Source: Myxococcota bacterium (lineage in GTDB: Bacteria > Myxococcota_C > UBA6777). From it: a stretch of 28,124 nt of DNA. The first letter of the stretch is position 1, and each line of letters begins with the position of its first letter. Positions 15,296-23,537 of the stretch are shown piece by piece. Location of the stretch: NCBI GenBank assembly GCA_963169055.1, contig CAUJFU010000166.1, forward strand, positions 1-28,124, written 5' to 3'. The notes under the pieces are model-generated. The model made no database searches. It was not told the DNA's origin and saw only the letters and a list, made by a program, of their open reading frames with translations. The position numbers were made by a program, and so were the translations under genes.

Positions 15296-15895
15296 TTAGG
15301 AGGAACGAAGGTAGGCGAATCGGTGGGGATCTTTGACCCAGAGGGCCATCACGATCTCATCGACGTACTGGGCGTGATCGAGTTTAAAATAGGCCAAGCG
15401 ACGGCTTTCTTCGATAAAACCAAACGAGGTGTAAAGGGCTTGGGCGCGGAGGTTATTGGCCCACACGCCGAGATAGATCTTTTCGATGGTGGGATGACGG
15501 TGAGTCCAATCGATCATGGTTTGGATCAAAGCGCGCCCGATGCCTCGACCTCTCCAAGCCAAAGCCACGCCAATGCCCATCGTTCCGTGGTGAGCGAGTC
15601 GCAACCAAGGATGTCCGTAAAAGTCGAGCATCCCGACGACTTCGCTATTTCGAGGATCAAGGGTCTCTGCGATCAAGCAGAGTTTATTCGGTTCTTGGAT
15701 GTAGCTAAACAACCATTTGCGTTGAAGTTCTTCGTCGTCCTTGATCTCTTCGGCGGTGACGACTTCAAAGTCGTGAGTGTGGGCCTCTTTTTTTCGGTAA
15801 GCGAGGATGCGGCGCGCATCGGCGATGCCGGGATTACGAAGGCGGATCGGTGTACCGTTTTCCAGATGGATCAGGCGGGAATCCATAAACCCCAT
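15296..15895 (-). CDS. GNAT-family N-acetyltransferase
   Basis: A 199-residue cytoplasmic acetyltransferase. The acetyl-CoA-binding signature is at about residues 106-121 (MGIGVALAWRGRGIGRAL, the Q/RxxGxG/A motif). It is followed by 'IYLGVWANNLRAQALYTSFGFIEESRR', the usual GNAT motif B with the 'N..A..LY...GF.EE' pattern. The front 'IRLRNPGIADARRILAYRK' is the common first strand and helix. Substrate unknown; RimJ/RimL-like protein or small amine acetylation are possibilities. The ATG at 15895 has a GAGGAGG site ten bases upstream. It starts 15 bp after the acireductone dioxygenase stop, so the two are very probably cotranscribed. Confidence 0.85.
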   Translation of the reverse strand: MGFMDSRLIHLENGTPIRLRNPGIADARRILAYRKKEAHTHDFEVVTAEEIKDDEELQRKWLFSYIQEPNKLCLIAETLDPRNSEVVGMLDFYGHPWLRLAHHGTMGIGVALAWRGRGIGRALIQTMIDWTHRHPTIEKIYLGVWANNLRAQALYTSFGFIEESRRLAYFKLDHAQYVDEIVMALWVKDPHRFAYLRSS

Positions 15896-15910
15896 CAGCA
15901 GCTTGCCTCC

Positions 15911-16474
15911 TCAAAGTGTCGGAGACGCCGAAAGATAGGACGGTCCAAAACACAGCGGTTGAAAATCTTGATCGAGGCCAGAACCTGTATAATGGGGCGT
16001 CCAGCCGGAAGGATCGAGAAAGAGACGGATGGCGCGGATGGTGCGTTCTTGGCAGAGATCGAACCAATGGAGCGTGCCTTTGGGCACGTTGATCATATCG
16101 CCTTTGAACATCTCAACGGAAAAGACGGGGCCTTCTTTGGGGTGGATGTGAAAAACGCCGCTGCCGTGAACGATAAAGCGAACTTCGTCTTCATCGTGCC
16201 AATGTTCGCGGCTGAATTTGGCGAGCATCGCCTCAAGCCCGGGAGTGGTGGGTTTGACGTTGATCACATCGGCGGTGACGTAGCCGCCTGTGCGCTTGAG
16301 TTCTTCGATGGGTTCGCGGTAGGCTTCCAATATCTGCGAAGCATCGGCCTCTTCGGGCAGTTGGTCTGAACCTTCAAAACGGCGAAACCAGATCCCAAAA
16401 GGTTGCAAAAATTCGATGACCTCTTGCGTTTCGCGCAAGGTGCGCCCTTGTTCTTTGATGTGGATAACCGCCAT
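15911..16474 (-). CDS. mtnD: Acireductone dioxygenase (methionine salvage)
   Basis: A 187-residue cupin enzyme that oxidises the acireductone of the methionine salvage pathway. With Fe2+ it gives the methionine precursor 4-methylthio-2-oxobutyrate plus formate; with Ni2+ an off-pathway reaction gives CO. The metal ligands are visible: His91, His93 and Glu97 in EHWHDEDEVRF, and His136 in GTLHWFD, matching the family spacing (H96, H98, E102, H140 in Klebsiella). GSGVFHIH and 'GDMINVPKGTLHWF' are typical cupin strands. The ATG at 16474 has an AGGAG site at six bases; the in-frame TTG at 16492 is not needed. A good promoter is 50-75 bp upstream. No other mtn gene is in the window. Confidence 0.92.
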   Translation of the reverse strand: MAVIHIKEQGRTLRETQEVIEFLQPFGIWFRRFEGSDQLPEEADASQILEAYREPIEELKRTGGYVTADVINVKPTTPGLEAMLAKFSREHWHDEDEVRFIVHGSGVFHIHPKEGPVFSVEMFKGDMINVPKGTLHWFDLCQERTIRAIRLFLDPSGWTPHYTGSGLDQDFQPLCFGPSYLSASPTL

Positions 16475-16520
16475 CTCTCGCTCCTTCGACAATCAAACGA
16501 CTCCATACAAACACAGCGAA

Positions 16521-16548
16521 ACAATAGCCACCTTGCACGGGCTGTCAA
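16521..16548 (-). promoter_or_regulatory. Likely sigma70-type promoter of the mtnD-GNAT unit
   Basis: On the minus strand TTGACA (16548-16543), a 16-bp spacer and TATTGT (16526-16521), about 47 bp upstream of the mtnD ATG. Confidence 0.55.
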
Positions 16549-16618
16549 TCGTCGCAGCATCGAGCGGTTGATCGGCCCATCCCATCGAAGAGAGCGGCGA
16601 TACGAGAACGGAGAGATA

Positions 16619-18172
16619 TCAGAGAGGCTGAAAGGAGACCATCAAGCTGCGAACCGAGCCGATCCCTGCGCTGATGTATTCGCCTGTGGCGTCTTGAAGT
16701 CCTTGTTGTCCACCAAAGATCAACACGCGGTTGGGGCCGAGTTCGAGAACCGCCGAATCTGTGATGCCCGCAAATCCGTCTTTTTGATCTCCCACAGCCA
16801 AACGAGAGAACAGCAAAAAAGCACTGACATAACGGCCTGTGGTGCGAGAAAAAGCTTCGGCGGAGTTGCGGATCTGATCGGCGCGATCGTTGACTTCGCC
16901 CCCGAGAAAGATTGTCCACGGCCCAAGGTTGACGGGGACATGATCTTCACGAGAGAGGGTCATGGCGTCGCCGTGGACAAATTGATTGTTTTTGGGGTCG
17001 AATATCTCGGTGGTATTGACGGATCGTTCGGTGTGATCGGTTCCGCCTGTGATCAAGACACGCCCATCATCGAGAAGCGCCATCGCGTGATCTTCGCGGG
17101 GCGTGATCATGCGCGGTCCATCGGTCAGTTCGAGCGTTTTGGGATCGAGAAAGTAGGTGGTTGCGTAGGCTTGGTTCGAGCCTTCGCCGTCGGGCCCCCA
17201 TCCGCCCGTGATAAAGACGCGGCCATCTTGGAGTTGGATCGCTGCGGTACTTGAACGGCCCTCTTTCATCCGCAAATACGCGAGAGAGCCGTTGGGATGG
17301 ACGGGCGACGGTGGAGAAAAAACTTCGATCACTTCGGAAACGATGGTCTTGCGGTTGCCCCACTTTTGCGGGCAATCCTTTTGGACGGTTTCTTCGCTGC
17401 ATGCGTAGTCGTTGGTTTTATCAAAAGGGCTACACGTTTCGCCGATGCAGTAGCGGCAATACCCTTGGACACAGCGTTTTTGGGGGGCGGGATCTTGGTA
17501 GCGCATATACGCGCCGATGCGAAGGACGCGACCATCCGCGATTTGAAGAGAGCGATCAAATGCCCGTTGCATCAGCGCGGGCGCATCACCGCGCAGGGGA
17601 GGTTGGTCGGGTTCGTTGTTTTTGGGCCGATAATAGGGGAAGACCGTCTTTTTATCGAGATCAATCAACACCGCCGACACAGGCCAAGAATGGTAATCGG
17701 GATCTCCCGCGATCGGCTTGCCTTCGGGATCGTCGGAGGCCGCGTGAAATTGAAAGCCCGAGGAAAACGCCAGCAGACGGCCATCTCGCAACAAGTACAC
17801 TCTTCCTGCAATCGGATAAGGCACGTCGATATCCGCTAGATCCCATTTGCTCCAATCCGCCCGCAAGATCTCGATGGATTGCTTTCCAACCATCGGTCGA
17901 AATGGATATTCGGTGGGCGATCCACCCACCACAACGATCCGCTTGTCCGGCAAGGCCACCGCTCCAAGACTTGCAGACATCCGACCGAAATTCAGCGTAG
18001 GCCCTTCGATGATCGATAAGCGCTCGGTCAATCGTTCCGCAACACACGCACCCTGACTCATCCACACCAAAAAAGCTGACGCCGCGATCAAACCGCCGAA
18101 CAGTCGGCGTTTCCAACGCAACGGGTGAGAGATATTTGTAGGTGAGTGGGGGTTGTTTGTGGGTTTGTGCAT
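16619..18172 (-). CDS. Exported kelch-repeat (beta-propeller) protein
   Basis: A 517-residue protein with galactose oxidase/kelch-type blades. Recurring phrases are 'R..ASLGAVALPDKRIVVVGG', 'RSSTAAIQLQDGRVFITGGWG', 'REDHAMALLDDGRVLITGGTD', 'LELGPNRVLIFGGQQG', each a strand ending in GG, followed by text such as 'TTEIFDPKNNQF'. A Cys-rich insertion (about 245-290, CVQGYCRYCIGETCSPF) sits between blades. The N-terminus has a basic stretch, a hydrophobic segment (GGLIAASAFLVWM) and a Cys at about 47, so it is exported and perhaps a lipoprotein. The ATG at 18172 has GGAG seven bases upstream; the longer frame to 18256 overlaps the HIT gene and is rejected. It starts 13 bp after the HIT gene stop, in the same operon. 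Ligand unknown. Confidence 0.8.
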   Translation of the reverse strand: MHKPTNNPHSPTNISHPLRWKRRLFGGLIAASAFLVWMSQGACVAERLTERLSIIEGPTLNFGRMSASLGAVALPDKRIVVVGGSPTEYPFRPMVGKQSIEILRADWSKWDLADIDVPYPIAGRVYLLRDGRLLAFSSGFQFHAASDDPEGKPIAGDPDYHSWPVSAVLIDLDKKTVFPYYRPKNNEPDQPPLRGDAPALMQRAFDRSLQIADGRVLRIGAYMRYQDPAPQKRCVQGYCRYCIGETCSPFDKTNDYACSEETVQKDCPQKWGNRKTIVSEVIEVFSPPSPVHPNGSLAYLRMKEGRSSTAAIQLQDGRVFITGGWGPDGEGSNQAYATTYFLDPKTLELTDGPRMITPREDHAMALLDDGRVLITGGTDHTERSVNTTEIFDPKNNQFVHGDAMTLSREDHVPVNLGPWTIFLGGEVNDRADQIRNSAEAFSRTTGRYVSAFLLFSRLAVGDQKDGFAGITDSAVLELGPNRVLIFGGQQGLQDATGEYISAGIGSVRSLMVSFQPL

Positions 18173-18185
18173 AAGTACGCTCCGA

Positions 18186-18539
18186 TCAGCCGGGAGGCCA
18201 GAGCATCGCACGTCCGCCGAGAACGTGCAGATGGAGGTGATAAACCGTCTGCCCACCGTGTGGATTGCAGTTCACCACCAACCGATAACCGTCTTCTGCG
18301 ATGCCCGATTGGGCGGCGATCCGCCCCGCAACAAGCACAAGATGACCGATCAAAAAGCGGTCGTCTTCTTGGATCGCGTTGAGGGTGGGGATGTACTTGC
18401 GCGGGATCACCAAGAGGTGCGTCGGTGCGGCAGGATGGATATCCCGAAACGCGATACAATGCTCGTCTTCGTACACACGATCGCTGGGGATCTCGCCTCG
18501 TAGGATCTTGCCGAAAAGGGTGGGGTTTTGATCGCTCAA
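18186..18539 (-). CDS. HIT-family (HINT-type) nucleotide hydrolase
   Basis: A 117-residue histidine-triad protein. The active-site motif YHLHLHVLGGR carries His-x-His-x-His at 101-105, and SGIAEDGYRLVVNCNPHGGQ before it is typical of HINT/PKCI purine nucleoside phosphoramidases. The front 'LFGKILRGEIPSDRVYEDEHCIAFRDI' and 'PTHLLVIPRKYI' also match. The enzyme is cytoplasmic and hydrolyses AMP-amine type bonds. The start is a TTG at 18539 with an AAGGAG site eight bases upstream; no in-frame ATG fits the family N-terminus. It lies 35 bp after the Cys-rich lipoprotein gene and 13 bp before the kelch gene. Confidence 0.93.
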   Translation of the reverse strand: MSDQNPTLFGKILRGEIPSDRVYEDEHCIAFRDIHPAAPTHLLVIPRKYIPTLNAIQEDDRFLIGHLVLVAGRIAAQSGIAEDGYRLVVNCNPHGGQTVYHLHLHVLGGRAMLWPPG

Positions 18540-18574
18540 CGTTTACGCTCCTTTTTTCGGTGAGTTTGGGGTTG

Positions 18575-21500
18575 TCAAGGGCCGGGAGGACACGTTCCAA
18601 CATCCACGCAAGTGCCTCGGCAATCTTCCTTTCCAGCGGGACAGACGCAGTTTCCGTTGCTGCAATTTTTGCCTTGCGCGCAAGCGTTTCCACAAGCCCC
18701 ACAGTGCGCTGGATCCGTCTTTAAGTTCACGCAGTTGCCGTTGCAAAAGTTCTGTCCTGTCGGGCAAGTACAAGTGCCATTTACACAAGACGAGCCACCT
18801 TCGCACAGTTTATTACAAGTCCCACAATGGCGGTTGTTGGTCTTGAGATCGACGCACTCGTTGCCACAGGCTGTCCCCCCCCCCGGGCAAGCGCACACGC
18901 CGTTTAAACAAGTGGTGGGCGCGTTGCACACAACCCCGCAAGCACCGCAATGTTGGTTGTTGCTTTGAGGGTTGATACACAGATTGGAGCACCACAACTG
19001 CCCATTTGCGCAACAGCGTCCCGACGTACAAACTTCGGCAGCAACGCACTTGAGGCCACAAGCTCCACAATTGTTCTTGTTGTTTCGCAGATCGACGCAC
19101 GTTCCGCTACAGCAGCTTTGACCAGATGGACAGATCTTGCCGCATTGACCGCAGTGATTGGGGTTATCGCTGAGAGCCACACAATCCGTCCCTCCGCAAC
19201 AAGTCAAGCTACAGCACGTTCGCGACGCACCGCTCCCACAAGAAGGGGCGTTGGTTGGGCAGTTTTGTTCACAAATGCCCTTCGAGCAGACTTGTCCAGC
19301 AGCACAGACTTTCCCGCAGACGCCGCAGTTGTTTCGGTCGTTTTGCAAGTCAACACAAGCATTCGTGCAACAATTCAAACTGCAACACGTCCCGCTTGCG
19401 CCACTGCCACACAAGGGCGCTCCGACAGGGCAAGAGGTTTGGCACGTTCCATTAAAACAAAGTTCCCCGCTCTTACAGGCTTTTCCACAGGCTCCGCAGT
19501 GGTTGGGATTGGTTTTGAGATCGACACAAGCGCCGTTGCAGTCGGTGGGGGTTTGCGCGGGGCAAGACACCACGCAGACCCCGCTAAGACAGCGTTGGCC
19601 ATTGGCGCAGACTTTGTTGCAAGCGCCGCAATGGTTGGGATCGCTTTGAAGGTTGACACAAGCATCTTGGCAGCTTGTGGGGGTTGCGACAGGACAAGAG
19701 GGTGCGCATTGGCCGCTCGAACAGCGTTGGCCGTTGGCACAGACTTTGGCGCAGGTTCCGCAATGTTGGGGGTTGCTTTGGATATCGATGCACGCACCGT
19801 TGCAATTGACGGGTGTTTGGGGCGGACAGTCCAAGACGCATCGGCCATTTGAGCATTTCTGACCTGCGGGGCAGACGTTGTTGCAAGCTCCGCAATGCAG
19901 CGGGTTGCTTTGGATATCGATGCACGCGCCGTTGCAATCGATCGGCGTACGTGCGGGGCAGTCGGGGACGCACTTGCTGTTGGAGCATTTTTCACCCGAC
20001 TTGCAGGCTGCACCGCAAGTACCGCAATGGTTCGGGTTAATGGCGAGATCGACGCAAGCGCCGTTGCAATCGGTGGGGGTTTGTGCAGGGCAAGAGATCA
20101 CGCACTTGCCGTTAAAGCAGCGTTCGCCGCTTTTGCAAACAAGGCGGCAGCGTCCGCAATGGTTGGGGTTGGTTTTGAGATCGACACACGCCCCGTTGCA
20201 ATCGGAAGGCGTGCTATCGGGACAACCCAACACACAAGCGCCGTTGGCGCAGTACTCACTTGGAGCGCAACGGCGGTTGCATGCCCCACAATGCGCGGGG
20301 TTGGTTTGCAGATCGATGCACGATTCGTCGCAGTTGGTGGGCGTGCGTTGGGGACACGAGATCACGCAATCGCCTCCCGCACAACGATAACCATCGGGGC
20401 AGATCCGACCACAAAAGCCGCAATGCTTGGGGTTATCGGAAACGTCATAGCAGCCTTGGCCGCAAACGATGGGTGTGTTTGGAGGGCAACCGACTTCGCA
20501 GCGTCCGTCTTTGCATCGGTAGCCTTCGGGGCAGACACTACCGCAAGCACCGCAATGGTTGTTGTTATTTTGCAGATCGACGCACGAACGCGCACACGGT
20601 GTCGGCGTACCATCGGGACAATCGAGGACACACAAACCTTTTTCGCATTTTTCTCCCGACAAGCAGCGACGCCCACAATCGCCGCAGTGTTGGGGATCAA
20701 GCAAGATATCGGTACAAAAACCACCACATTCTTTGCGCGGAGAAAAACAGGGCGGAGGTTCGCAACGTGCGGTGATCTCGCTTTTGGGGTTATTGGGATC
20801 GCTGAGGCCCGACTGGCACACAAAGCCTTCTGGACAAAGGGGCGTACTGCCGTCTTCTTCGTCGGTGCGTCCGTCGCAATCGTCGTCTTTGCCGTTGCAG
20901 ACTTCGGTGGTTGCGCGCCGATCGTTGCAGGTTCCGTATCCACCGCCGCGTTGACAGACCTTGGTTCCGAGCTGACAGATGCCAAGAGGCTTTCGCGTTT
21001 CAGGATCAAGAGTGTCTTTGGAGCCGTTGTAACAGGTCTTTGCGAGGGAATAGTCCCCTGTGTTGTTCTCGTCTTCGTCGATCTTGCCGTCACAATCGTT
21101 GTCTTCGTTATCGCAGATCTCAGGAACACACAAGCGACAACTGCGAAACAAAGCCTCTCGCTGGGCGTCAGGGAGGTCTTTGCGAAATTCTGCGGGCAAG
21201 CGCAGAGGTTTGTCGCCAAAGGTGTCCCATCGTTTGATCTTGAGCGTCCCATCGGGATCTTTGGGGAAGAGGCGCAAAAACCACAAGCATCGCTGAGAGC
21301 CTTCTTTGGAGAAGCATTGGAAGGTGGGCGATTGCATCAGTTTGCAGGTAGCGTGGTGAAGATCGGGGAGAGAAAAGTCCTTGCGAACAAAAAACAGCGT
21401 AAAGGTGATATCTTCGGCTTTGTCGGAGTCTTTGGGCAGGCGCAAGATCGGCTCGTTGCGATCTTGGATCGGATCGAGATGAGTCATCGAGCCGTCTGCT

Positions 21501-21790
21501 TTGACCAAAAGCCGCGTATAATGCTTGCGATCGTCGTTGGGTTCACGATTGCGCCAAGAGGTCACAAGGCAAGCAAACTCCACCCCGTCCTTGAAGATCG
21601 TGCGGTAAGGTTCGGGAGATTGGATACCAAGCAGCGGATCTTCGTATTCACGCGCAAAAGCTTGATGCCAGATCGCTGGATCACACGCTCCCTCCGAAAA
21701 GATCAACTGCTTGCTCGGAAAAGTTTCGCAACTCAACAATACCAAGCATCCGATCAGAAGGGACAAACACGCTGCCCATCGCCATAACAT
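18575..21790 (-). CDS. Large Cys-rich repeat lipoprotein with MopE-like metal-binding motifs
   Basis: A 1071-residue surface protein. The signal peptide ends in CLVLLSCETF, a lipobox with Cys21. Residues about 22-215 form a unique domain. Two copies of the 'putative metal-binding' motif follow, CDNEDNDCDGKIDEDE (about 226-241) and CNGKDDDCDGRTDEED (about 298-313), as in MopE-like proteins. From about 345 to the end there are roughly sixteen repeats of 40-44 residues with the pattern CPxxTPxxCNGACVDLxxNPNHCGxCxxxCxxGxxCxxGxC. Repeats 11-13 are irregular, with CC pairs, and the last three are shorter. Likely many disulfides and a rod-like outer-surface stalk. The ATG at 21790 gives the best signal peptide; a GTG at 21829 is possible but adds a polar lead. 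Common in Myxococcota and relatives; function unknown. First gene of an operon with HIT and kelch proteins. Confidence 0.85.
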   Translation of the reverse strand: MLWRWAACLSLLIGCLVLLSCETFPSKQLIFSEGACDPAIWHQAFAREYEDPLLGIQSPEPYRTIFKDGVEFACLVTSWRNREPNDDRKHYTRLLVKADGSMTHLDPIQDRNEPILRLPKDSDKAEDITFTLFFVRKDFSLPDLHHATCKLMQSPTFQCFSKEGSQRCLWFLRLFPKDPDGTLKIKRWDTFGDKPLRLPAEFRKDLPDAQREALFRSCRLCVPEICDNEDNDCDGKIDEDENNTGDYSLAKTCYNGSKDTLDPETRKPLGICQLGTKVCQRGGGYGTCNDRRATTEVCNGKDDDCDGRTDEEDGSTPLCPEGFVCQSGLSDPNNPKSEITARCEPPPCFSPRKECGGFCTDILLDPQHCGDCGRRCLSGEKCEKGLCVLDCPDGTPTPCARSCVDLQNNNNHCGACGSVCPEGYRCKDGRCEVGCPPNTPIVCGQGCYDVSDNPKHCGFCGRICPDGYRCAGGDCVISCPQRTPTNCDESCIDLQTNPAHCGACNRRCAPSEYCANGACVLGCPDSTPSDCNGACVDLKTNPNHCGRCRLVCKSGERCFNGKCVISCPAQTPTDCNGACVDLAINPNHCGTCGAACKSGEKCSNSKCVPDCPARTPIDCNGACIDIQSNPLHCGACNNVCPAGQKCSNGRCVLDCPPQTPVNCNGACIDIQSNPQHCGTCAKVCANGQRCSSGQCAPSCPVATPTSCQDACVNLQSDPNHCGACNKVCANGQRCLSGVCVVSCPAQTPTDCNGACVDLKTNPNHCGACGKACKSGELCFNGTCQTSCPVGAPLCGSGASGTCCSLNCCTNACVDLQNDRNNCGVCGKVCAAGQVCSKGICEQNCPTNAPSCGSGASRTCCSLTCCGGTDCVALSDNPNHCGQCGKICPSGQSCCSGTCVDLRNNKNNCGACGLKCVAAEVCTSGRCCANGQLWCSNLCINPQSNNQHCGACGVVCNAPTTCLNGVCACPGGGTACGNECVDLKTNNRHCGTCNKLCEGGSSCVNGTCTCPTGQNFCNGNCVNLKTDPAHCGACGNACAQGKNCSNGNCVCPAGKEDCRGTCVDVGTCPPGP

Positions 21791-21890
21791 CGGACCGCTC
21801 TGTCTTTTGGATTGAATGGATAACAACACAGCCCTATCACCCCAATCTTCCGAGAAAAATGCTCAACATTGTAAGAGTGGCGCAGTTGGC

Positions 21891-22018
21891 AAAAACCCCG
21901 TGTTCGTGTTGCATCAAGCGACAGAGTCGCCTGTGTGAAAAACCTCTGGTCGCCCCGCCAACACGAGGGTCAAGGGGCGACAGTCCCTTGCGGGGTGTGG
22001 GGCAGGGCCCCACAAAAC
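21891..22018 (+). repeat. Dispersed 114-bp structured repeat, family 1, copy C
   Basis: It carries AAAAACCCCGTGTTCGTG, then GCGAC-AGA-GTCGC (a perfect small hairpin), TGAAAAACC, CAAGGG/CCCTTG and a perfect GTGGGGC-AGG-GCCCCAC hairpin. It lies between the MATE gene stop and the lipoprotein gene start and fills about half of the 21791-22105 gap. The remainder shows nothing. Confidence 0.75.
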
Positions 22019-22105
22019 CATCGAACTGCATCACTACTGTCTTGATCTGCCGTCGATACGCTCGCTTATGCTACACGCCAAGCGATGGAAAAAAAAGAGG
22101 GATGA

Positions 22106-23524
22106 TCAACCACGGTCTTTCGCTGCGTGCATCTCGCCACGCGTCACCCACCAAAAGCGAACGCTTAGCAAACAAGCCGCAGCAGCCAAACCTGCACACA
22201 ACCCCCACCATAGACCCATCGCGCCCAAAGATGTCCCAAAAGCCAACACAACACCTACAGGCACGCCGATCAACCAATGTGACAACAAGCCCAATACAAG
22301 GGGCGTTCGAGTGTCTCCAGCCCCGCGCAGCGCACCTGTCGCCACCACTTGCACACCATCCACCAACTGAAACAACGCCGCGATCCCCAAAAAAGCCACC
22401 GCTGCGTGGATCACCGCTGCTTCTTTCACAAACAACCACGCCAGCGGATACGCCATCCACACCAAGCTCAACGCACTCATCGACATCAACACGATCCCCA
22501 CGCTCCCCCCGACCCAACCCGCACGCCGCGCTGCCGCAGCGTCGCATCGTCCGACTGCGTATCCCACACGCACCGCCGTCGCTTGTCCCACCCCAAGGCA
22601 CACCGTGAACGTAAAACTCGCGATCTTGAGTGCGACTTCGTGCCCCCCCAACATCACCTTGCCAAAATGCCCCATCAACAAGGTCGTCAATACAAACAGC
22701 CCCACTTCCGCAAGATGTTGCAACGCGATCGGCCATCCCAACCACCACAACACCCGAACCCCCGCAAAAGACGCCTCTTTCTTCGGATCTTTGGGCGCGA
22801 GAGAACGCACCACCCACCAAAGCAGCGCACACTGCAACAACGTCACCAAGGTCGTTGCGATCGCTACTCCCGCTGTCCCCCACCCTTGAGAAAGTCCCCA
22901 CGGCAGCCACGCTCCTCCCACACCAAGCTGTCCTCCCCACGCCAAACCGATGCTCAACGGGATATTCGCCACATTCGCCAACAACGTCGCGATCATCACA
23001 GGGCGGCCCATGCTCAACGCTTGCAGATAACCCCGATACGCCGTGTACGCCAACAGCGGAAACAACCCCGGCAACCGCCCCCACAGGTACAAATGCGCTT
23101 CGTGACGGGTCTCTGCGTCAAACCCAAACCACGGCAAAACCTGTAAACTCGCGACCATCAACAAAGAAAGCGGGATCGTTAACCCCACCGCCAACCACAA
23201 AGAGTCGCTCAAATAACGCCTTGCTTCCGTCGGTTTTCCCGCTCCCACCGCCTGCGACGCCAACGGATCAAGCGCCATCATCACACCCATCCCAAGGATC
23301 GCGATCACAAAAAACAACGAGGCCGCTGCGCTTGTACCCGCGATCTGTGCGCTGCCCAAACGCCCAACAATCGCCGTATCCACAAGGCCCATCATCTGGT
23401 TTCCTGCGTACGCCACGATCAACGGGCCTGCAAGATGGAGTGTATCTTTGCCTTCTTGCCAAAAAGCCGCAGAATGCGCTCGATCAGGCAGAGCTTCTGC
23501 TGCTTGAAGAGGTGTGCTGTTCAT
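22106..23524 (-). CDS. MATE-family (NorM-like) multidrug/cation efflux transporter
   Basis: A 472-residue inner-membrane protein with the twelve-helix MATE arrangement in two halves. Diagnostic stretches are LAGPLIVAYAGNQMMGLVDTAIVGRLGS at the front, 'GMGVMMALDPLASQAVGAGK' (MATE motif in helix 2), 'YRGYLQALSMGRPVM', and in the second half 'LGVGQATAVRVGYAVGRCD' and 'FQLVDGVQVVATGALRGAGDTRTPL'. Such proteins export cationic drugs or metabolites in exchange for Na+ or H+. The ATG at 23524 has no clear ribosome site but lies 13 bp after the stop of the upstream gene, suggesting coupling. The substrate cannot be told. Confidence 0.92.
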   Translation of the reverse strand: MNSTPLQAAEALPDRAHSAAFWQEGKDTLHLAGPLIVAYAGNQMMGLVDTAIVGRLGSAQIAGTSAAASLFFVIAILGMGVMMALDPLASQAVGAGKPTEARRYLSDSLWLAVGLTIPLSLLMVASLQVLPWFGFDAETRHEAHLYLWGRLPGLFPLLAYTAYRGYLQALSMGRPVMIATLLANVANIPLSIGLAWGGQLGVGGAWLPWGLSQGWGTAGVAIATTLVTLLQCALLWWVVRSLAPKDPKKEASFAGVRVLWWLGWPIALQHLAEVGLFVLTTLLMGHFGKVMLGGHEVALKIASFTFTVCLGVGQATAVRVGYAVGRCDAAAARRAGWVGGSVGIVLMSMSALSLVWMAYPLAWLFVKEAAVIHAAVAFLGIAALFQLVDGVQVVATGALRGAGDTRTPLVLGLLSHWLIGVPVGVVLAFGTSLGAMGLWWGLCAGLAAAACLLSVRFWWVTRGEMHAAKDRG

Positions 23525-23537
23525 CAGAGTGTGGGGT

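Noticed and set aside
18600-20760. Regular repeats resembling a CRISPR or minisatellite array
   Set aside because: The period of about 126-132 bp is in frame and encodes the 42-44 aa Cys-rich protein repeats; there are no unique spacers.
19895-21787. Long plus-strand open frame (630 aa) opposite the Cys-rich lipoprotein
   Set aside because: It is the antisense shadow of a highly repetitive, Cys-rich gene. Its Ala/Thr/Val-rich translation has no domain, and the minus frame has signal peptide, motifs and operon spacing.
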